A DNA stretch of 7,850 nucleotides, from the NCBI GenBank assembly GCA_002347905.1, contig DDYJ01000094.1, forward strand, positions 3,222-11,071. The letters are read 5' to 3'. Shown here one piece after another: positions 1 to 5,867 of this stretch (position 1 is its first letter; each line of letters starts with the position of its first letter). The stretch is from Comamonadaceae bacterium UBA2237 (GTDB lineage Bacteria > Pseudomonadota > Gammaproteobacteria > Burkholderiales > Burkholderiaceae_C). The notes under the pieces are model-generated. The model ran no database searches. It was given only the letters and a program-made list of their open reading frames with translations, and was not told where the DNA came from. A program made the translations under genes and the position numbers.

Positions 1-971
1 CGCTGCTCTGCATTGAGGTTGACAGTTGATTCAATGTAACGCTTGGTGTCGTCATAGTAGTGACCTGTTTCTGGATCAATGCCGCGCACGGCGCCAATCA
101 TCTCAGAGGCAAACAAAATATTTTTGACAGGGATGACGCGTGTAAGCAAGTCAATACCTGGCTGGTGGTACACGCAAGTGTCAAAGTAAATATTGTTGAG
201 CAAATGGTCTTGGAGCAAAGGCTTTTTCAATTCTTGCGCCAAGCCTCTGAAACGACCCCAGTGGTAAGGCACTGCGCCACCGCCATGGGGAATGAGGAAC
301 TTCAAGGTTGGAAAATCCTTGAACAAATCACTCGTTAAACACTGCATAAAGGCAGTGGTATCTGCATTCAAATAATGCGCGCCAGTGGTGTGGAAGCATG
401 CGTTGCAGCTGGTAGACACATGCACCATGGCAGGAATGTCGTACTCCACCATTTTTTCGTAAATGGGATACCAAGACTTATCGCTCAAGGGGGGTGAAGT
501 CCAATGCCCGCCAGATGGATCAGGGTTGAGATTGATACCTACGTTGCCGTATTCTTTGACGCACTTTTCTAATTCAGGAATGCAGGTGGCAGGGTCCACG
601 CCAGGAGACTGGGGCAGCATGGCGGCTGGCACAAAGTTATTGGGGAAAAGTTGCGCTACCCGATAGCACAACTCATTACAAATGGCAGCCCATGTAGAAG
701 AAACTTGAAAGTCACCAATGTGGTGCGCCATAAAACTGGCGCGCGGACTGAAGATGGTGATGTCAGAACCACGCTCTTTCATTTTGGCGAGCTGGTTGGT
801 CTCGATGGTTTCGCGCAACTCATCGTCACTGATTTTGAGGTCACTGACTTTAGGCATCATCGCTGGGTCTTTGATACCCGCGATTTGGCGGTTACGCCAG
901 TCTTCTAGGGCTTTAGGTGCTGTGGTGTAGTGACCATGGACGTCGATGATGAGAGGTTTAGATTGGCTCAT
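1..971 (-). CDS. ligJ: 4-oxalomesaconate hydratase, amidohydrolase superfamily (LigJ type), 3' end cut off by window edge
   Basis: Hydratase of the protocatechuate 4,5-cleavage (and gallate) pathway: it adds water to the keto-carboxyhexenedioate formed from oxalomesaconate to give 4-carboxy-4-hydroxy-2-oxoadipate in the cytoplasm. I translated the strand by hand; the frame is open from ATG at 971 to the edge (323 residues). Seen: metal-binding HxH near the N-terminus (DVHGHY, His12 and His14), AMVHVS (His184), a LIPHGGG loop (His229) and FASE (Glu290), the usual ligand and catalytic positions of amidohydrolase-2 proteins. The runs FSPRASFMAHHIG and SSTWAAICNEL are characteristic of LigJ relatives. 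Family members are about 340 residues, so only some 15-20 C-terminal residues should be missing. It lies 33 bases after the tautomerase gene, surely in the same operon. No clear Shine-Dalgarno precedes the ATG. It is not GalB, which does the same step with a PIG-L-like fold. Related amidohydrolase decarboxylases remain a minor alternative. Confidence 0.88.
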   Translation of the reverse strand, partial: MSQSKPLIIDVHGHYTTAPKALEDWRNRQIAGIKDPAMMPKVSDLKISDDELRETIETNQLAKMKERGSDITIFSPRASFMAHHIGDFQVSSTWAAICNELCYRVAQLFPNNFVPAAMLPQSPGVDPATCIPELEKCVKEYGNVGINLNPDPSGGHWTSPPLSDKSWYPIYEKMVEYDIPAMVHVSTSCNACFHTTGAHYLNADTTAFMQCLTSDLFKDFPTLKFLIPHGGGAVPYHWGRFRGLAQELKKPLLQDHLLNNIYFDTCVYHQPGIDLLTRVIPVKNILFASEMIGAVRGIDPETGHYYDDTKRYIESTVNLNAEQ

Positions 972-1004
972 AAGTAATGTTTAGCGTGTTGAATATTGAA
1001 AAAA

Positions 1005-2168
1005 TTAATAACCTGCCCATACAGCGTGTGGAACCATCACTTCACCACGCATCAGCAATCTGGCTGTGCGAAGTAAGGCGGCTTTGGTCACGTTTTGTGG
1101 GTTGTTCGGATCGGTCTCTAAAGCTACGCTGAACTCGCCTGTGGGGTGCTCTACCGACACATGCTGCGTGGCGCCGGCTTGCATCACGGCCACACCGTCA
1201 CACACAGACCCTTTTAATACACAGGCAGTTCCCACTGTAACTGCGGCCATGACACCGATCGCGTCATGGCATACATGGGGGATGAAGGAACGCGTGGTGA
1301 TAGAACCACCGTCTCTAGGCGGAGCGATCAATGTCATTTTGGGATAGTTTTTTTGCGCAACATCACCAAGCCCCATCTTCAAAGAGATTTGTAAGCGCAG
1401 CGCCTCGATGCGTTTTTTAAGGTCGTCGTCCGCATTGAGTTCAGCGACTGACTCATAACCTGTGCGACCTATATCGCTGGCTTTGAAGATGACTAAAGGC
1501 ATGCCGTTGTCTATGCACGTGACATCCAAAGTGAACGGAGCAAATCCTTCACCTGTCACTGTGATTGTGTCTTTGACTTGCCCTGTCGGTAGCAAAGAAG
1601 AACAGACAGAACCAGCGGTATCCAGGAAGTTGATGGTGATAGGTGCTGAACTACCGGGGGCGCCGTCTATACGGGCATCTCCGGCATATTCAACATAACG
1701 CTTGGCTGATGCAGTTTCTTGGATAAAAGAACCGCCTTTTTTCGCTGACACTAAAGGCGTTTGCACCGTGATGTCACAGGCCATATCGGTATTGAGTGTC
1801 AAGACACGAAAGGTGCTGGTGTCACCTTGGGGTTGCACCAAGCCTGTTTCAAGCGCAAAAGGTACAACGCCTGCCAACATATTGCCGCAATTGGGGGTGG
1901 TGTCGACCGTGTCTTTGTCGGGTTGCAACTGGGCAAATAAGAAATCGATGTCCACGCCAGGCTTGGTGCTCTTACGCACGATCGCCACTTTGCTCGTGAG
2001 TGGATGTGCACCGCCTAAGCCGTCAATTTGTCGCTTGTCAGGTGAGCCCATCACCGACAACAACACACGATCACGTGTTGCAATATCTGCTGGTAAATCA
2101 GTTTCTTTGAAAAACGGACCCTTAGAGGTTCCACCGCGCATGAAGAGACAAGGGATAGGCGTTTGCAT
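1005..2168 (-). CDS. ligU: 4-oxalomesaconate tautomerase (LigU/GalD type, PrpF family)
   Basis: Isomerase that moves the double bond or tautomerises oxalomesaconate to prepare it for the hydratase encoded just downstream. The 387 residues fit the PrpF/GalD family, which has two similar diaminopimelate-epimerase-like halves. Seen: the N-terminal signature MRGGTSKGPFF (residues 10-20), GLGGAHPLTSKVAIV with Lys60, and PNCGNMLAG with Cys94. Lys60 and Cys94 are 34 residues apart, the spacing I recall for catalytic Lys66 and Cys100 of Sphingobium LigU. The second half has GGSITTRSFIPHVCHDAIGV. The ATG at 2168 gives the expected family N-terminus; no strong Shine-Dalgarno is visible. It is the first gene of the minus-strand operon and is read divergently from the LysR gene. 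PrpF itself (2-methylaconitate isomerase) is a paralogue, but the LigJ-type neighbour makes the oxalomesaconate role far more likely. LigU (allylic isomerase) and GalD (tautomerase) activities cannot be told apart here. Confidence 0.88.
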   Translation of the reverse strand: MQTPIPCLFMRGGTSKGPFFKETDLPADIATRDRVLLSVMGSPDKRQIDGLGGAHPLTSKVAIVRKSTKPGVDIDFLFAQLQPDKDTVDTTPNCGNMLAGVVPFALETGLVQPQGDTSTFRVLTLNTDMACDITVQTPLVSAKKGGSFIQETASAKRYVEYAGDARIDGAPGSSAPITINFLDTAGSVCSSLLPTGQVKDTITVTGEGFAPFTLDVTCIDNGMPLVIFKASDIGRTGYESVAELNADDDLKKRIEALRLQISLKMGLGDVAQKNYPKMTLIAPPRDGGSITTRSFIPHVCHDAIGVMAAVTVGTACVLKGSVCDGVAVMQAGATQHVSVEHPTGEFSVALETDPNNPQNVTKAALLRTARLLMRGEVMVPHAVWAGY

Positions 2169-2223
2169 GGTCTATATTTTTAGGCATTTAGAGGGGTTTA
2201 GCGAGGTGCGGCAGGAACTAGCT

Positions 2224-2244
2224 GATATGCTTAAATTAAATATC
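2224..2244. promoter_or_regulatory. Candidate LysR operator, GATAT-N11-ATATC
   Basis: A perfect 5-base inverted repeat, GATAT (2224-2228) and ATATC (2240-2244), is separated by exactly 11 bases. It therefore satisfies the T-N11-A rule for LysR-family recognition sites within a longer dyad. It overlaps a second short palindrome, TATC-C-GATA (2241-2249), and GATA recurs at 2254-2257, so several half-sites may lie in tandem. The site is 32 bases before the regulator's ATG and 56 bases before the tautomerase ATG, which suits activation of the operon and autoregulation. The dyad is seen; its use as an operator is inferred. Confidence 0.5.
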
Positions 2245-2263
2245 CGATAATTTGATATTCGTT

Positions 2264-2269
2264 TTAGAG
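2264..2269 (+). promoter_or_regulatory. Ribosome binding site deciding the lysR start
   Basis: TTAGAG lies 6 bases before ATG 2276. It supports that ATG over the in-frame TTG at 2252, which would add eight residues before the conserved MDLKQIEAF start of the LysR fold and would run through this site. Confidence 0.5.
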
Positions 2270-2275
2270 TTAGAC

Positions 2276-3208
2276 ATGGACCTCAAACAAATCGAAGCCT
2301 TTGTCACCGTTGCCGAATTGGGAAGCTTCACCAAAGCAGCATCCGCGCTTGGCATTGCACAACCCATGCTGAGTCGCCATGTGCGACAGCTAGAGGTTGC
2401 TTTGCACCAAAACCTGTTGTTGCGAAATGGGCGTGGCGTGACGGTCACCGAAGCAGGCCTGATCCTTTTAGAACATGGGCGTGGCATCTTGCATCAAATA
2501 GAGGTGGCCAAAGAAGAGCTAGGTTCTGTGCGTGGCGCATTATCGGGACGGGTTTCGATCGGTCTGCCCCCGAGCTTGTCCAAACTCACCACGGTTGCGT
2601 TAACCTTATCTTTTCGTGAGCAACTTCCCCAAGCCAAGCTCTCTTTGACCGAAGGGTTCTCTGTATTGATGGTCGAGAGTTTGCGGGCAGGTCGTCTCGA
2701 TATGGCGGTCCTCTACAACCCACCACCATCGCCCGATTTAGAGATGACTCTGCTGCATGATGAGGCTTTGGTGCTGATCTCTGGCAAAGCCAGTGCAGCA
2801 GAGTTGTCCAAACAAGCAGGGGTCACTTTAAAGGCTACCATGCCACTCACAACATTGGGCCAATTGCCGCTGATCGTTCCCAGCAGACCCAATGCTTTTC
2901 GCTTACTCATAGAAACCGAGATGCAGCGCATCAACGCCAAACCCCATATCGTTTTGGAAATTGATGGGCTCAACGCTATTTTGGAATTGGTGAAAGAAGG
3001 TATGGGCTTTGCCGTATTGCCCGCCTATACCCTGCGCAACTTTGCCAATATGCAGGAATTCAGCGTCCACCGTATCGACAAACCCCACCTGATGAGCCAA
3101 TTGATGCTGGTTCGCTCTGCCAAACGCCCCATGACAGCAACCCACCACGCCGCCCAAAAGATTGTTGAGACAGAAGTATCTCGCGCATTATTGAAAAGCA
3201 CCCCCTAA
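2276..3208 (+). CDS. LysR-family transcriptional regulator, probably of the ligU-ligJ operon
   Basis: DNA-binding regulator of 310 residues, the normal length for the family. Seen: an N-terminal winged helix-turn-helix (residues 1-60) starting MDLKQIEAFVTVAELGSFTKAA, with recognition-helix sequence AQPMLSRHVRQLE and wing LLLRNGRGVTVTEAG. A linker helix follows, then a periplasmic-binding-protein-like effector domain from about residue 90 (GRVSIGLPPS) to 295, including DMAVLYNPP and a late EGMGFAVLPAY strand. The gene is divergent from the tautomerase gene with a T-N11-A dyad between them, so the simplest reading is a pathway-specific regulator comparable in role to PmdR or GalR. The effector would then be a pathway intermediate; this is inferred from context and not visible in the sequence. 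No terminator follows it; the SET-domain gene begins 47 bases later and may be co-transcribed. Confidence 0.9.
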   Translation: MDLKQIEAFVTVAELGSFTKAASALGIAQPMLSRHVRQLEVALHQNLLLRNGRGVTVTEAGLILLEHGRGILHQIEVAKEELGSVRGALSGRVSIGLPPSLSKLTTVALTLSFREQLPQAKLSLTEGFSVLMVESLRAGRLDMAVLYNPPPSPDLEMTLLHDEALVLISGKASAAELSKQAGVTLKATMPLTTLGQLPLIVPSRPNAFRLLIETEMQRINAKPHIVLEIDGLNAILELVKEGMGFAVLPAYTLRNFANMQEFSVHRIDKPHLMSQLMLVRSAKRPMTATHHAAQKIVETEVSRALLKSTP

Positions 3209-3255
3209 ATGCGCGACACTAATGGCTCTTCACTCCTTAGACAAACCGCATTGCC

Positions 3256-3684
3256 ATGTTAAAAACGAAAAAAGCCCTGTTACAACACTTACAAGAAGAG
3301 GTGTATTGCCACCTAGGTGTTTCTAAAATTGCCGGCATTGGCGTATTCGCTTTGCGCCGAATTCCCAAAGGAATTAATCCATTGCGCAGTTGGTTGCCCA
3401 CCAAAGAACTCGCCATCACCTTAGATGAACTCAATAAACTGCCTACTCCCGTTCGCAAACACATCCATATGTTTTGCTATGTGGACAACAAAAAGAAAAA
3501 AGTCGAAGTTCCTGTGTACGGAATGAACTCGGCAAACATGTCGGTATATCTCAACCACTCCAAAAAACCTAGCCTCAAATTCACCAAAGTGGGTGAATTG
3601 GTTTCACTCAGACAAATCGATGCCGGCGAAGAACTCACCATCGACTACGACAAAAGTTTTGGAGAAAAGCACGTTTTTAAATAA
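3256..3684 (+). CDS. Small SET-domain protein (putative protein-lysine methyltransferase)
   Basis: A compact protein of 142 residues that is almost entirely a SET domain, the fold of S-adenosylmethionine-dependent protein lysine methyltransferases. Seen in order: SKIAGIGVFALRRIPKG (residues 23-39), matching the first SET motif (G-x-GVFA, then I-x-x-G); YLNHSKKPSL (98-107) with the NHS motif (Asn100-His101-Ser102) that shapes the cofactor pocket; and GEELTIDYD (124-132) with the expected EELT-x-DY motif and Tyr131. There is no pre-SET or post-SET zinc cluster and no signal peptide, so it is presumably cytoplasmic. The target is unknown. The ATG at 3256 gives a sensible start but lacks a clear Shine-Dalgarno. 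It lies 47 bases after the LysR gene on the same strand and converges on the minus-strand pair beyond 3709. The stop codon falls inside the terminator hairpin. Family call is firm; substrate and methylation activity are inferred. Confidence 0.82.
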   Translation: MLKTKKALLQHLQEEVYCHLGVSKIAGIGVFALRRIPKGINPLRSWLPTKELAITLDELNKLPTPVRKHIHMFCYVDNKKKKVEVPVYGMNSANMSVYLNHSKKPSLKFTKVGELVSLRQIDAGEELTIDYDKSFGEKHVFK

Positions 3685-3690
3685 ACGTGC
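3665..3690 (-). terminator. Rho-independent terminator for the minus-strand pair, between convergent genes
   Basis: A perfect 8-base-pair stem, GCACGTTT (3669-3676) and AAACGTGC (3683-3690), encloses a 6-base loop. Read on the minus strand, the stem is followed by TTTTCTCC (3668 downward), a T-rich tail fitting termination of the transcript from 5108-3709. On the plus strand no T-run follows, so stopping of the SET gene there is less certain, although its TAA (3682-3684) sits in the hairpin. Confidence 0.7.
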
Positions 3691-3708
3691 GTTGCAAAAG
3701 ACTAGAGA

Positions 3709-4668
3709 TTAATCTTCGTTAGAGGCTTGCGCGGGCACTACCGGAGTAGGCGGTGGTGCCTTCACCAACACATGCGGTGTTTGACGATAAATTTGGTTCA
3801 ACTGCTCGGGTTTGAAGTCCACATGCAATGGTGATGTGGGGTCTAAGACGATGTCGTGGTCTAAGTCCGTCAAGGCAATAGCGTAGATGGGCTCGTAATC
3901 TGTAACAAACAGCGCTTTGTAACCGTAATCGTCCACAGGGCCTAAGTTGTAATACTTGTAACCGTTCTTAGCTGCCCACTTAGAAGCTAACAAGCAAGCA
4001 TAAATACCAGGCGAGCGGTTCTTATAGTCGCGATTCCATTGGCAGAAACTGCCGTAGACCTGGTCATATTTAGGCAAAAGCACAGACACATCGGTTAATA
4101 CCAAACCGCCTTCGCTGTCGTGCACTTGCAAAATCAGAACATCAAGGGTTTGGATGTAATCCAAAAAGCCTTCAATTTCGCGGTCGTCGATTTCATAGGC
4201 TTCGAAATGCTCACCGCCCATCACGAACAAGTCATCTAATGTGAGAGCACTTCCAGGCACCACTGACTCGGTGTAGCTAAAAGTTTTATACATTTTTTCA
4301 AGTTCGCGAAATTTGCGCTCTCGACGTGGCTCAGTCCAAAAAGCTTCGTCAGATACGTGTACTAAACCGTATTTGTCATTGATAGGTACGCCGAACTGGC
4401 TGTCAGGAGGTAAGGCATACACCACAAATGGGCGAGGCGCTTGGGCCATCATTTCATGAGAAACATCGATATAGGGGCACAAGGCATCCCAGCGACTGGT
4501 GTAGTAGTGGATGTCGTTGTGGTGGCTGTCTACGCACAAGTTGTCTTTGGTCCAGGTTTGGTATCCAACGTGTTGCACTTGCGGAGCTGATTCCTCGTGC
4601 GAAAGAATTGTGGGAGTTTCGTGATGCTCCGATAACTCGGGCATGCGTAGTGCCATAGAACCGCTCAT
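3709..4668 (-). CDS. Uncharacterised protein with an arginyl/leucyl-tRNA-protein-transferase-like (GNAT-type) C-terminal half
   Basis: 319 residues of a family I do not recognise by name. The best clue is residues about 170-260: GGLVLTDVSVLLP (187-199), VYGSFCQWN (204-212), RSPGIYACLLASKWAAKNGYKYYNLGP (218-244) and YKALF (250-254). This follows the order of the catalytic C-terminal domain of Ate1/Bpt aminoacyl-tRNA-protein transferases: a strand ending in DVLP, a VY-F-P strand, S-LG-Y plus helix, Y-YLGY, then YK-F-P, a GNAT-like fold. The match is from memory of the family pattern, so it is suggestive only. The N-terminal 60 residues are His/Glu-rich with no similarity I can place; the tail (300-319) is rich in Pro and Ala and probably disordered. 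No signal peptide or membrane segment is seen. The start overlaps the stop of the cysteine-cluster gene (ATGA), implying translational coupling, and a strong Shine-Dalgarno supports ATG 4668. Other GNAT or FemAB-like acyltransferases are the main alternatives. Confidence 0.55.
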   Translation of the reverse strand: MSGSMALRMPELSEHHETPTILSHEESAPQVQHVGYQTWTKDNLCVDSHHNDIHYYTSRWDALCPYIDVSHEMMAQAPRPFVVYALPPDSQFGVPINDKYGLVHVSDEAFWTEPRRERKFRELEKMYKTFSYTESVVPGSALTLDDLFVMGGEHFEAYEIDDREIEGFLDYIQTLDVLILQVHDSEGGLVLTDVSVLLPKYDQVYGSFCQWNRDYKNRSPGIYACLLASKWAAKNGYKYYNLGPVDDYGYKALFVTDYEPIYAIALTDLDHDIVLDPTSPLHVDFKPEQLNQIYRQTPHVLVKAPPPTPVVPAQASNED

Positions 4669-5108
4669 TTTTGTACTTCCTTCTTCAAGGGCTGTGCTGG
4701 TAATTTTTTCAACTCAAAGTAACTGGTATCTACCGCATAGTTACTTTTCAAAAATGCAGGATCTGATTTCAAGTGCTTTTTAATGCCGGAGGCCATCGAT
4801 GCCAGGTGCTTAGAGGCTACGCTTTTTGGTGAAGCAAGTTGCTCGACGTACTCGGGCATGATGGGGCATTCCACATCGAAGTAAAAAGTTTGCGATTTGG
4901 GGTTAAAAGAAAGAGGGTATAACTTGCAAGAGAATGGCTTCTCCTCCCCTAGTACACATCCCTTAGGACCCAGATGCTCGCAGTTGCCATTCATACAAAG
5001 CTGTCCATGCTTTAGTTTTTCTTTGGCAGTCAGAGTTATTTCCAACTCTGGATATCCTGGTTCAACGTGACAACATCTTTGACACTGAGCACAATTTTCA
5101 AAGGGCAC
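4665..5108 (-). CDS. YkgJ-like cysteine-cluster protein
   Basis: 147 residues resembling the YkgJ / CxxCxxCC family of putative zinc- or iron-chelating proteins. Seen: CAQCQRCC at residues 6-13 (Cys6, 9, 12, 13), then Cys38, Cys43, Cys51, Cys61 (SCKLYPLSF, the family's C-R/K-LYP motif) and Cys81 (VECPIMP). That makes nine cysteines, all in the first 81 residues, enough for a metal or iron-sulfur site. The remainder (about 85-147) is lysine-rich and helical-looking without cysteines. There is no signal peptide, so it is probably cytoplasmic. The start is a GTG at 5108 with a GGGG stretch 5 bases upstream (5117-5114); the nearby ATG at 5119 is out of frame. The stop overlaps the following ATG by four bases, so it is the first gene of a coupled pair with the transferase-like protein. 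Biochemical function is unknown for most of the family; a metal-dependent partner role for the second gene's product is inference. Confidence 0.75.
   Translation of the reverse strand: MPFENCAQCQRCCHVEPGYPELEITLTAKEKLKHGQLCMNGNCEHLGPKGCVLGEEKPFSCKLYPLSFNPKSQTFYFDVECPIMPEYVEQLASPKSVASKHLASMASGIKKHLKSDPAFLKSNYAVDTSYFELKKLPAQPLKKEVQK
4676..4682 (-). promoter_or_regulatory. Strong ribosome binding site inside the cysteine-cluster gene
   Basis: AAGGAAG read on the minus strand, 7 bases before the ATG at 4668 and within the last codons of the upstream gene. It fixes the start of the transferase-like gene at the ATGA overlap rather than at the internal Met5 or Met9 codons. Confidence 0.7.
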
Positions 5109-5235
5109 GAAAGCCCCATTCGAAAAAATATAAATACTGAGTGTGACTCAGACATGCCATAAGAAACTATCCCTTTTCCGTTTTTATAACTGATATTTTA
5201 ATCATCAAACAACAGATGAGAGTTTAATCAAAAAA
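5109..5235 (-). promoter_or_regulatory. Intergenic leader and possible promoter of the cysteine-cluster/transferase pair
   Basis: 127 AT-rich bases without a gene. On the minus strand TTGTTT (5212-5207) and TATAAA (5188-5183) are 18 bases apart, a weak -35 with a good -10. A transcript from there would start near 5176 and carry a leader of about 68 bases containing the 5137-5151 hairpin. No convincing terminator for the upstream nitroreductase gene is visible, so read-through from that operon is also possible. Confidence 0.3.
5137..5151. repeat. Perfect inverted repeat CTGAGT-GTG-ACTCAG
   Basis: Two perfect 6-base arms separated by 3 bases, centred 36 bases before the GTG start of the cysteine-cluster gene. 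It could be an operator dyad or a small leader hairpin. No T-run follows it on either strand close enough for a standard terminator, although a T-rich stretch (5129-5122, minus strand) begins eight bases beyond. Confidence 0.55.
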
Positions 5236-5844
5236 TCAGGTATCAGAAAACTTTCCCCGAACCGCCAATTCACGAATCGGCTTACGTGGATTAGGCGACT
5301 CTCTTTCGCGTAACGCATCAGGTAAAACACTAGGGTCTCCGCGTTTACCGACTGCAATCAATGCATGTAATTGATGCTCAGCAGGAAGCGAGATTGCAGC
5401 AGAAGCTTTATCAAAATCTATCCCGCCTAATGCGTGCAAATACCAACCCGAGAAAGTTGCTTGCATAGCCATAAAAGCCCAAGCAGCGCCGGTGTCGAAT
5501 TCATGTGAGCCATTCGCAATAGGCGCCGCGGCTCCAGGAGGGGTGCACAAATTAAATGAGGCGACAGCAACTAAAGCAGCGGCTTTAGGCGCCCACAGTT
5601 GATTCATTGGTGCCATGCTGTCAACCAAAGGTTGAAACAAAGCATCGCCACGTAACGCATAGGAAAAACGCCATGGCTGTGCGTTGAAAGCAGAGGGCGC
5701 CCAACGCGCAGCTTCCAACAAAGTCAAAAGTTCGTCTTCTGTAATTGCCTCATTGGAAAAAGATCTAGGAGACCAACGGTCAGTGAACACGGGGTTAATC
5801 GAATGGTCAGCTTTGCGTTTGTTTTCAATGGGGAAATTGGACAT
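5236..5844 (-). CDS. Nitroreductase-family FMN oxidoreductase
   Basis: 202 residues of the FMN-dependent nitroreductase fold; members reduce nitroaromatics, quinones, flavins or enones with NAD(P)H in the cytoplasm. Seen: RWSPRSF (residues 23-29), with the Arg-x-x-Arg pair that contacts the FMN phosphate; the long conserved AARWAPSAFNAQPWRF (45-60); GTGA-like DTGAAW (117-122), WYLHALGGID (134-143), AVGKRGD (164-170), and a C-terminal RKPIREL (187-193) typical of the family. Length is normal and there is no signal peptide. ATG 5844 is preceded by AAGAAAG at 5856-5850, five bases upstream. It begins 23 bases after the molybdopterin-subunit gene, so the two are probably co-transcribed, which hints at a shared catabolic task. 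The natural substrate cannot be read from the sequence, and many such enzymes do not meet nitro compounds in nature. Confidence 0.88.
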   Translation of the reverse strand: MSNFPIENKRKADHSINPVFTDRWSPRSFSNEAITEDELLTLLEAARWAPSAFNAQPWRFSYALRGDALFQPLVDSMAPMNQLWAPKAAALVAVASFNLCTPPGAAAPIANGSHEFDTGAAWAFMAMQATFSGWYLHALGGIDFDKASAAISLPAEHQLHALIAVGKRGDPSVLPDALRERESPNPRKPIRELAVRGKFSDT

Positions 5845-5867
5845 TGAGGCTTTCTTAAAAATTCAAG

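Larger units (their letters stand above)
2169..2275. promoter_or_regulatory. Divergent ligU/lysR intergenic region
   Basis: These 107 bases separate the starts of the tautomerase operon (minus) and the LysR regulator (plus), the classic layout in which a LysR protein controls both directions. The half nearer the regulator (about 2222-2270) is AT-rich and holds overlapping dyads; the half nearer the tautomerase is more GC-rich. I could not assign convincing -35/-10 pairs for either direction. Confidence 0.6.

Noticed and set aside
60..338. A 92-codon plus-strand open frame near the left edge
   Set aside because: The opposite strand translates without interruption into a LigJ-type hydratase with intact metal-binding motifs; the plus-strand product looks like nothing.
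1005..2168. 2-methylaconitate isomerase PrpF of the methylcitrate cycle
   Set aside because: Same fold, but no prpB/prpC/acnD neighbours are present and a LigJ-type hydratase follows directly.
1702..2250. A 182-codon plus-strand open frame opposite the tautomerase gene
   Set aside because: It is the antisense of a well-supported PrpF-family gene, has no recognisable motif and no ribosome binding site, and runs into the divergent promoter region.
2252..2275. TTG at 2252 as an upstream start of the LysR regulator
   Set aside because: The extra eight residues precede the conserved family N-terminus, and the Shine-Dalgarno-like TTAGAG fits ATG 2276 instead.
5117..5119. Minus-strand ATG just upstream of the cysteine-cluster gene as its start
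   Set aside because: It is out of frame with the cysteine-rich reading frame; GTG 5108 is the plausible in-frame start.
5189..5204. AT-rich TGAT-ATTTTA-ATCA dyad as a terminator for the nitroreductase operon
   Set aside because: The stem is only four base pairs and AT-rich, too weak for a credible rho-independent terminator.
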